A stretch of 28,392 nucleotides of DNA from Saccoglossus kowalevskii (taxonomy: Eukaryota; Hemichordata; Enteropneusta; Harrimaniidae): the NCBI RefSeq assembly GCF_000003605.2, contig NW_003143793.1:46017-74408 (forward strand). Direction: 5' to 3'. The notes under the pieces are model-generated. The model saw only the letters and a list, made by a program, of their open reading frames with translations, searched no databases and had not been told where the DNA came from. Below, in pieces: positions 21,294 to 28,392 of the stretch. Each line of letters starts with the position of its first letter. Position 1 is the stretch's first letter. Made by a program: the position numbers and the translations under genes.

Positions 21294-21990
21294 TGTCATG
21301 AATTTGTTTTCGCGTATCTGTTGACCGACTTAATTAGCTGATTATTAGCTGAATTGCTGTGTTATGTCTGTCATCGTGTAGGCCTATTTGAAGTTTTGGA
21401 CGGAACTTGGCTCAGTGATTTGGAACTAATTACGAGATAACCGTCGCTATTCTGACTACTCTTTCTGACAGTTGGTATCCGTAGTTATTAATGTAGTGAA
21501 CATTAATCAAAAGATATGACGTATTCAGTACTTAGTGTGATTGGCTTTATGATTGAAGGTTACGCCCTAGAGTCTTTTCACTGTTTTGTAATTGGTTAGA
21601 GTTTTGAAAATGAATAAAGAGAGTTTGAGTTGGTTTTGACGAGTACACCACGAGAGACGCAGTCTAAGTCGAGTCCTGGAGAGTCGAGAGTCCAGTCCTG
21701 GAGAGTCCTGGAGAGCCTTGGGGCGAGTGTTGACGCAGTCTAAGAGAGTCTTGGGTCAGCCTTGCGATAGTCTTGGGGATTTTTCCCCAGGGCGCTGTGT
21801 CTTATATAGTGTTCGATTGACCGACTAAGACGAGAGCTGAAACGTATTTCGTTGTGTGTGTCTTATCTGACTGTAAAGCTAAAGTGACTTCCCCGATCCC
21901 GTACCTCAATGGGGACGAGATATAGAGACGAGACGAGTTTCCCCCCTGGCACGTGTGGAGAACCCGAGAGGAGAGAATTTCCCCCTGATA
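21294..21990 (+). mobile_element. Solo-LTR-like element, copy 2 (697 bp, upstream of SDR-A)
   Basis: The same termini as copy 1 (TGTCATG...CTGATA) are flanked by TTAC at 21290-21293 and 21991-21994. AATAAA lies at 21613-21618. A short GAGAGTCCTG-type repeat follows the poly-A signal. It retains the block (about 21851-21943) missing from copy 1. Its target duplication differs from that of copy 1, and real exons lie between them, so the two are separate insertions. Confidence 0.75.
21775..21788 (+). promoter_or_regulatory. NF-kB/Dorsal-like site GGGGATTTTTCCCC in solo LTR copy 2
   Basis: It is identical to the site at 12358-12371 although the two LTR copies differ at many nearby positions. Confidence 0.35.
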
Positions 21991-21994
21991 TTAC

Positions 21995-23490
21995 CATCAC
22001 CTTTCGGCGTATCGTTCATATTATACAATAAAAATATAGAGACTTATTTATTTTATTAATACGATTTGAACCAATTCAAAGCCCCGGCATCAAATCCCAG
22101 CGACCTAGTTTACGCAGTAAAAAAATATGGTCTATGGTGGTGAATGCTTTGAGCAAACAAAAAAAAAACCTGTTACTATACCCAGGTCAATATCGCATGG
22201 GTCGAACACGACGAGTCACGAAAACGACCGCTTTTTAAAGCTGCATTACTGTCGCCCTTATATTGTTTGAAGCCTTTAAACCTGTGAAGTTATACTAGTA
22301 TACGGAATATAATAAATTTAACAGTTATGGCATTCAGAAGATACCCTATACAATATTAGATTTTGGTCTGTGATGACGTATTAATCTGTGATCTAAGTAT
22401 GGAAGGTAATGATTTAGACTTTCGAAGGATATATATGTTGTTATAGTAACGTGCTTAGTAACATTTCTGGAATATCTGAATCACAGATCTATTTTTAACT
22501 CGTTTTACTAAATGTAAAAGTTTATTCACCCCAGTGGTATTTCGGCTTATATACTACTAGTGTGCTCACACCCTAAACACAATTCTACTTGAAACATGTT
22601 TCAATGTGCGCAGTGTACTCGATAGTGGCATTGGTGTTTCCAATTAGACATAAACAGTTTAATTTTGAAGCAGGGCTCAGTGTGAATTAGTAACCGGACA
22701 TTTGATCCATTGTGTTGCACTTTAGCTTGTATGCCGGTTTTTAGTAGGCCATATTCAAATTCGGTCGAAGGCTACGAGAAAGCAACGAGGAAGTCGTGGG
22801 CCAATCATAATGCTGGAATCATTACTAGTTACCAGCCTGTTGTGGCTTGGTTCGCCATGACACAAGTGTATTTATTTAACGCGTTTGGTGTGGGCCCTAT
22901 ATTGTGTCTTTGGCTATCACACGATAACACGCGGTCATCAAACTATGCACATATATCTAGTGAATCGGGGTAATAACGAGGCCCAGACAAATAAATATTT
23001 ACCCATACCTCATTGAATTATGTTTGCAAAATCCCGGGAGCATAGAACCACACACGTTAATATAATCATGGAGTTATATTTACACGTATACTACACGGAC
23101 TGTACATTACCTGTAATCAGGTCCTTTAGAATTGACACGTAGTCGTCGTTTGAAGACCTTTAATCCACTTGGCTCTTCTAACATATGATTTATATGTATG
23201 TACGTATTTTTTGCCAATTGTTAAAGATGGGGGCGACATCATGGCACAGCGCGAGACCTACACCATTGTCCCTCTGTAGCGGGACTGTGTCTAGGCCAAC
23301 TTACCCCTTCTACTAATTGCCAATAACAAGGGACCATCTGCCCATGTCTTGAATCTGGATTCGTGTCTAGAACCTGAAACTAACTGACCCCATTAAATTG
23401 GTCAATGATACAGAACCAACCAATCTTGAACTAAATGACTCCGAATATTCACCCCCCCTATAGCTGTTTCCTTGTACGAACGTTGAGATA
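21995..23490. other. Intergenic DNA between solo LTR copy 2 and the ERE-type sites
   Basis: No coding similarity was seen. An 87-codon ORF (22710-22973, plus) has no known motif. Confidence 0.35.
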
Positions 23491-23528
23491 TTAGGTCATC
23501 ATGACCGCGTTGGGTCATTATGACCGTG
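23491..23528. promoter_or_regulatory. Tandem pair of palindromic GGTCAnnnTGACC sites (estrogen-response-element type)
   Basis: Site 1 is AGGTCATCATGACC (core 23494-23506) and site 2 is GGGTCATTATGACC (core 23513-23525). They are carried on a 19-bp tandem duplication whose units differ at three positions. This inverted repeat with 3-nt spacing is the consensus for estrogen-receptor-type nuclear receptors. It lies about 70-110 bp beyond the SDR-B poly-A signal and 4 kb upstream of SDR-A. Function is inferred only. Confidence 0.55.
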
Positions 23529-23598
23529 CCCTTTTTAAGTCCATATGGATTGCCAATCAATGCACGTCATGTCACAACTTACAAATTTAACATTGTAT

Positions 23599-23604
23599 TT
23601 TATT
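23599..23604 (-). terminator. Polyadenylation signal AATAAA for SDR-B
   Basis: AATAAA on the minus strand lies 33-38 nt past the SDR-B stop, implying a very short 3' UTR. Confidence 0.5.
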
Positions 23605-23636
23605 GACAAGAGAATACAACAGTTTCTAATTTATAA

Positions 23637-23860
23637 CTAAAGGTCTTGGCAGCATTTTGGCTTGGGCATTCCTAAACTTAAGACAAAGTCTGTGATTTCT
23701 GCTGGTAGGTATGACAACGGTATCCAGAGTAACTTAGCGTCGTATCCAACCACATACCGACATCTTGGTCTGATTGACGTCAGCGCATGTTCCATGGCGT
23801 CCACTACAAGGTGAGTTTTCTCTGATTTGGTTTCAATTAGTTTCATGGTAGAGTCTTTTA
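23637..23860 (-). CDS. SDR-B coding exon 4
   Basis: The acceptor is GGTTTACAG; the first two bases complete Leu252. The exon runs to TAG at 23637-23639. It carries [14 protein letters not shown] and [17 protein letters not shown] and ends in a Cys-Lys-Pro-rich tail. Confidence 0.9.
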
Positions 23861-26481
23861 CTGTAAACCAAATAAAAATAAAATAAAAATATAACATTTG
23901 TACTTTAACTACGGTCGACAACTGTTTGTAAACCTCTTCCTAAAATAAGACTTTCGCCGACGTTGCCGGAAATTTGGGTGAAGGTGTCTAAGTTGTGTTT
24001 TGAAGTCGCGGTGAAAATGGCAGCAGCAGGAAAACACAGAGTCTTCGGAGGGCCAGTATTTGGGGAAAAAAACCTTCATGTTATTCAGTTGATCAGGTGC
24101 ACACGTACCAAACTATAAATAATATGATGGTTTTATTTGAATCTTGTAAACTATTTATTTCTAATGAGTCTTGACTGTTGAAATTGAACAAGTAACTTGT
24201 ATAGATTACCGTATTGCTAGAAATGACCACGATACACACCAGGTCAATGCAAATCGTAATATTCAAATATTCATGATTAATATTAGTTATCTAAATACCA
24301 AGAAGCGTGGTAAATGTACAATTTCTCGCCGTCTAAAAATGCGAATGTAACGGATGAGTCAAGTTAAGCGCTTCACCGCTAGAGGGCGTTATTTTAGGAA
24401 AGGTGTATCCATCCAAAAATGTGAAATGATACTGCGCCGACAGTAAATACGAGTAGCTCAGCACGTGATGACCACGTGAAGACACTCACGTTTAGCAAAC
24501 CATTCTTCTCCATAAGATTCCTTAACCTCGTGACTTTGTCGCCCCCACTTTTCTTCCAATGCCTGCGTAAGTGTGTCAGCCCTTAACATATTCGTAGCAA
24601 AGTAGCCAGGTTCTATAATGGACACATTCACTTGGTATGCGCGCATTGTTAGTCTGTTGGGAAATAAATAAGATAAACTATTCACGTATATCACATCTCA
24701 CATCTCTGTGAGTCATTTCTTTTTTAAATAAAATATTTATCAACTTGACCGTTCACAGTGCCTTTGTGGACGAACACCACCGCAAGTGTTCCATTCCTAC
24801 CTACCACGAAAATACCCATGCTACCTGGAATTGATTATGTTTTACAATTTACATAAGCGTTTTGTAGTGACGATGATATTTGTGCTATTCGAAATATATA
24901 TCTGCAACATATTGGTTTTAACAGATTGTTTTGCGTTAATCCGCCATTGTCACAGAAAGACACGACCCTCATGGGTGAAATGGCTTCTCTGGTCATCATC
25001 GGATCCCAGGGTATAGGGGTAACAGTTTCATAAAAATCGTTCACATCTTTTTGAAAATCATAGCATCTTTGAAGATGAAAATAAATATTATCTAATGTGT
25101 TTCATCCGGTTTAACGAATAAAATTGTCCCAGAGTCCCTGTTTTGGGGTTCTATGTAGAATACATAATATTGATGGTTTCGAACATTGAGCGAACAACAC
25201 ATATAAACAGGTACTCGGGAAGCGTTCGGGATTTTGTAGAACAAAGTTTCGAGTATGAAAAGAAAAAAGATGAAAATTTCACACTGTGACTGAACACTTA
25301 AATGTAAAAAGAATTCAGAAATTATGTATACGACATTCTGGTCACGGATATGTGAATACAATATTGGAAAAAAAGAAATGTCCTTAACCTTCAAGATTTC
25401 AATTTCAACACCATATTCACGAAATACAAATCAAGTGTCATCCCATACACATACCTCAATCCATCGGAGAATGACTCGACTGCGTGCTTTGAGATAGAGT
25501 ACGGTCCTCCGGGTAGGGAGATCCTCCCCAACACACTAGAAACATTAACAATTCTACCACGACTTTTCTTGATCAAAGGTAAGAATGTCGTAGTGACTTC
25601 AATAAGTCCGACTATGTTGACATCCAGGCATTGCTGGTATTCTGCCCGACTGAGCCATTCATACATCCCAACAGTACCCATTACACCGGCATTGTTTACA
25701 AGACCCCATAGTCCTGAAATAAATTGTACACTGTTTGTTATATGTATACTTGTTACTGAAAATACAGAGAGAGATATAGATCTGTCGAATTGGGGCTGCT
25801 GCTAAAGAATGATACTGGACCTACATATCAATAGTGGAATGAACGTGTCATTATCCAAGAGAGGTAGGTCCCCTTCAACAGATAGGTCAACGAACCAATC
25901 CCGGAGCATCTGTGTGTTGTGTAGTGATATTTCGGGATTTAAATTGACAAATGAACTTTTGGCCACAAATATCTGTTTCTTGTCCAAAGTTGATTAAAAA
26001 TAAACTTTTAATAGCCACCAGCGATAGATACATTCCCTCTATTGCTTTCTTTGTTTCAACATAGACCTGGTTTTACAATGTAAATAAAAGAGAAAACAAA
26101 ACTTACGAGCGCGGCCGTCAAAAAACACATTTTTGTTGGCCTTAGATTACCTGTTCCCAGTGGCATGGAGCTCCGAACTTCCTCGAAACACTGCTTAATG
26201 CTCTCACTGTTAGTCACGTCCATCAACACTGTCCGTAAGCAACCAGACGTTCCACGTTTTAGGTCTTCTGCTCCTTTCTCCGTTAAACACGTTGCTATGA
26301 CGAAAAAGCCCGTTTTATCCAGACGCTGAGCGAGCTGGTAACCGAAGCCACTGTCAGCTCCAGTGACGAGAACGCATCGAGCTGAAATACCCGGGATGGC
26401 TTGTAAACGACGAAGGTAATCGTATAATTTGAACGCGATATAAGAAAATAGGAGAACGGTAACCAATGTCTGTACCTCCAT
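23637..26481 (-). CDS. SDR-B: short-chain dehydrogenase/reductase, tandem paralogue of SDR-A; 4 exons
   Basis: Exons on the complement are 26151-26481, 25455-25713, 24490-24653 and 23637-23860, giving 325 residues. The N-terminus (about 1-20) is a hydrophobic ER-anchor-like helix starting MEVQTLV. Motifs are TGADSGFG at 40-47, [12 protein letters not shown] after strand 2, NNAG at 117-120, and catalytic N143, S170, Y182 and K186 (PYSISK). They are followed by SIIEPGYF and a C-terminal AMEHALT...[14 protein letters not shown] block. CLTEKGAE is the signature seen in NAD-linked RDH5/RDH16/HSD17B6 relatives, so NAD-dependent oxidation of a retinoid or 3-alpha/17-beta-hydroxysteroid is the best inference. 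It lies about 4.1 kb upstream of SDR-A in the same orientation with the same intron positions and phases, so the pair arose by tandem duplication. All key residues are intact in both copies. Confidence 0.92.
24376..24389 (+). promoter_or_regulatory. CTCF-like site in SDR-B intron 3
   Basis: CCGCTAGAGGGCGT matches 12 of 14 positions of the CTCF core CCASYAGRKGGCRS. A weaker relative with the AGAGGGCGC core is at 17554-17567. Confidence 0.3.
24490..24653 (-). CDS. SDR-B coding exon 3
   Basis: The acceptor is CCCAACAG and the first base completes Arg197. The exon encodes [18 protein letters not shown] and ends EEWFAK plus one base at the donor GTGAGT. It is 164 bp with the same phases as SDR-A exon 3. 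Confidence 0.9.
25455..25713 (-). CDS. SDR-B coding exon 2 (catalytic exon)
   Basis: The acceptor is TTATTTCAG; the exon opens GA CTA TGG and completes Gly111. It contains NNAG, N143, S170, Y182 and K186. It ends TTG AG at the donor GTATGTG (phase 2). Length is 259 bp, one codon shorter than in SDR-A because the loop between Ser and Tyr is one residue shorter. Confidence 0.92.
26151..26481 (-). CDS. SDR-B coding exon 1
   Basis: A true ATG lies at 26481. There are 110 codons plus one base (phase 1), ending GGA ACA G at the donor GTAATC. The exon encodes the anchor and the glycine-rich cofactor motif. Readthrough beyond 26151 gives residues with no family match, which supports the donor. Confidence 0.9.
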
Positions 26482-26581
26482 TTCTGTTAACAGCTGTAAT
26501 TGATAATTCTTGTAAAAATCAGTAACAAATCACATGGAAATATTTAAATAAGTACTGCTCAGTTGGTAAACACTGTAGCCC

Positions 26582-26712
26582 TAAAGCGCGGTGGTCGTCG
26601 CGCATCGCGTGTTCGAATTTCATGTAAATGAACAATGTATTTTATACGCGTTGTATACGTCGCTATGAGTCCCATATCGAACATGACGCGGCACGACAAC
26701 CACCGCCTTTTA
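26582..26712. mobile_element. TIR miniature element, copy 3 (131 bp, about 100 bp upstream of SDR-B start)
   Basis: The left end is TAAAGCGCGGTGGTCGTCGC; the right end, reverse-complemented, is TAAAAGGCGGTGGTTGTCGT. The centre is short and does not clearly match the other two, so this is an internally deleted or different subfamily copy sharing the same TIRs. Confidence 0.65.
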
Positions 26713-26966
26713 CATGTAAAATGTGCCATACAAGATACAAACTAAATATAGAACAATGCAAGCTTGGGTGTTTTCTTTCCGATTTGTACGTTTCATTGTA
26801 TGTTTACATTTTACATCTACCCGAAATATACGAGGTTTTTTCAAGAACATACGTTTACGTGTAAATGTGGTTGGCCAAAGTCCAATGCAAATATAGTAAA
26901 TGTACAAACAAGGTGTTCATTTAAGCTGTTGACCAGTGTCGTGTATTTCGTATACTGTGGGTCATC

Positions 26967-27010
26967 ATTGGCCGGGTCATTGGCAAAGTTGCGCGTGTCG
27001 CCGTGGCAAC
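26967..27010. promoter_or_regulatory. Double inverted CCAAT box plus perfect RFX X-box
   Basis: ATTGG occurs at 26967-26971 and 26979-26983 (NF-Y type, 12 bp apart). A perfect X-box, GTCGCCGTGGCAAC (GTNRCCnnRGYAAC), follows at 26997-27010. The block is about 0.5 kb upstream of the SDR-B start codon and could serve SDR-B or a gene beyond the window. Confidence 0.5.
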
Positions 27011-28392
27011 AACGTAGTATGAGCGTGTATACTGGCGTAAATACACTCTTTTAGAACAATGAGACAAAAACATTTCGATAGTAGATGAGGGTGAGTTGGG
27101 GGAATAGCAAAACTGAATGCCACTCTGCATTATAATTGAAATGCACCAGGGTCTCGCCAATTAGCAAATAAGTTATTAAACACGGCGAATTTTCCGATAC
27201 TGACCTTTTTTTATAACGGAGTTTCTTGTGTCAAAATACCTCTTCTGATAAGTTATCTGATGTGGTAGTCGCCTGTGTATAAATTATGTACACAATCTGT
27301 TGTATTCACCTGCCACCCCACAACGCCAACACGTGTATATTACTTTGTTTTTATAAACGAATACGTGGCCGGAGCATCCGTACACGACCATGTTCACATA
27401 CCCAACCCGTTTGGGTGGCACTAAAACATACTTTCATATAGAGAATATAAGGGAAGAAATATGAAAAAGTTAAGATTCGTTAAGCGATGATGTAATCACA
27501 AGCATGAACTAAACAGATATCGTTTCCTCGTACACATATTAAAATAGACAAAAGGACAAGTCCAGTTACGAGCCAAGTTAATGACAATCAATGTTTATTT
27601 GTAAAGTACACGAGATTCAACTTAATTTATTCACCAATATTTCATGAAGAAGGAACTCAAAAAACGATACACCAGCTGCATCAAAACATTATTTATTTAT
27701 TCATTATAGTTTTTGTATCACCGCTGTATTACATATTTCTGTTGTTAAACTTGTTGCTGAATCCATATCCAAATACAATACAGTTACAATACAATTAAGT
27801 ATACCTGCGAATATGTATTCAGAACGGGAAGTGATTTGGAAATGTGGTGAATTTCTACATTAAAATGACTTTGTCTTTGTCATGTCAGAGTTCACGACTT
27901 AGTTCATTGTAAAAAAATCACTGTTCTTGTTCTTGACAGTCACTAGGTTAAGAAACAAACAAACAAACAACAAAAAAACAACAAAACAAGCATGCATTTT
28001 TGGGTTTTAATGATGTAAATTTGTAATCTAAATAGCTTTGAGAAATTCAAACCTATCTCAAATATATTCTTTGTTTTCATTTCCGATTTCACCGAAAAAC
28101 TAGGTTAGTTGGAGCTTCGATGTCGCAGATTCGCCCAATAACAAATCACTGCAATTCACCCGTGCGGTTAAAAAAAGCGGCCATTAAAACTTGACTGAGC
28201 TAATCGACAATGGGACGATTAATCCAATTTTTCACATATTATTTAAATCTGTTCAACCTGTAGTCCAGTAATGCTATGGCATATTAGTTACGTGCATGAC
28301 TTTTTTACTGTCTGCATTCTGAATGCAGTCGAGATTCTCTGTTAATAGGTTACCAACAAAAATGGAAAGTGAGTGAGATTTTCAGGTACTGT
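27011..28392. other. Distal 5' flank of SDR-B
   Basis: AT-rich with an AAAC-type simple tract near 27954-27990. No gene or repeat family was recognised. Confidence 0.4.

Noticed and set aside
11900-21990. The two LTR-like copies as ends of one retrotransposon
   Set aside because: Different target duplications flank each copy and the 8.8 kb between them contains exons of two host genes.
1-28392. CRISPR arrays, tRNA or rRNA genes, bacterial operons
   Set aside because: No regularly spaced repeats, no tRNA T-loop/acceptor arrangement and no rRNA motifs were seen; gene structure is that of an animal.

Overview
This window is nuclear DNA from an animal. It is AT-rich, its genes are split by GT-AG introns, and most of it is non-coding with several degenerate or miniature mobile elements. 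Three protein-coding genes can be rebuilt from protein motifs plus phase-consistent splice sites. Family content and repeat style suggest a marine invertebrate, perhaps an invertebrate deuterostome or a mollusc, but the sequence alone does not fix the species.

Layout. Positions 1-9.7 kb hold no gene I can support. They contain low-complexity tracts, clusters of perfect CRE palindromes (two with CCAAT boxes), an X-box/CRE pair, a broken LINE relic (about 6.87-7.94 kb, minus strand) and a CpG-rich promoter-like block (about 8.23-8.57 kb). A two-exon gene at 9980-13889 (plus strand) encodes a MARCH-type membrane E3 ubiquitin ligase of the MARCH4/9/11 type: RING-CH finger in exon 1, two membrane segments in exon 2. 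Two tandem minus-strand genes follow, SDR-A (15034-19545) and SDR-B (23637-26481). Both are four-exon short-chain dehydrogenases of the retinol dehydrogenase / 17-beta-HSD6 / DHRS9 group, and they share intron positions and phases exactly. MARCH and SDR-A converge at their 3' ends.

Mobile DNA. Two solo-LTR-like copies of one element (11900-12479 and 21294-21990) are each flanked by a 4-bp target duplication. Three copies of a TIR miniature element (near 18.05, 20.41 and 26.58 kb) lie in or just upstream of the SDR genes. One 117-bp element has a perfect 9-bp target duplication, as Mutator-like elements do. A perfect 2 x 140 bp tandem duplication sits next to a splice acceptor in SDR-A.

How the parts may relate. 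The SDR pair probably performs NAD-linked oxidoreduction of retinoids or steroids at the ER membrane. A tandem pair of palindromic GGTCA-n3-TGACC sites (estrogen-response-element type) lies between the two SDR genes and is the most striking non-coding signal. A double CCAAT box plus X-box lies about 0.5 kb upstream of SDR-B. No tRNA or rRNA gene was recognised, and I saw no convincing wholly new multi-gene system. The items most worth a second look are regulatory architecture and mobile elements.
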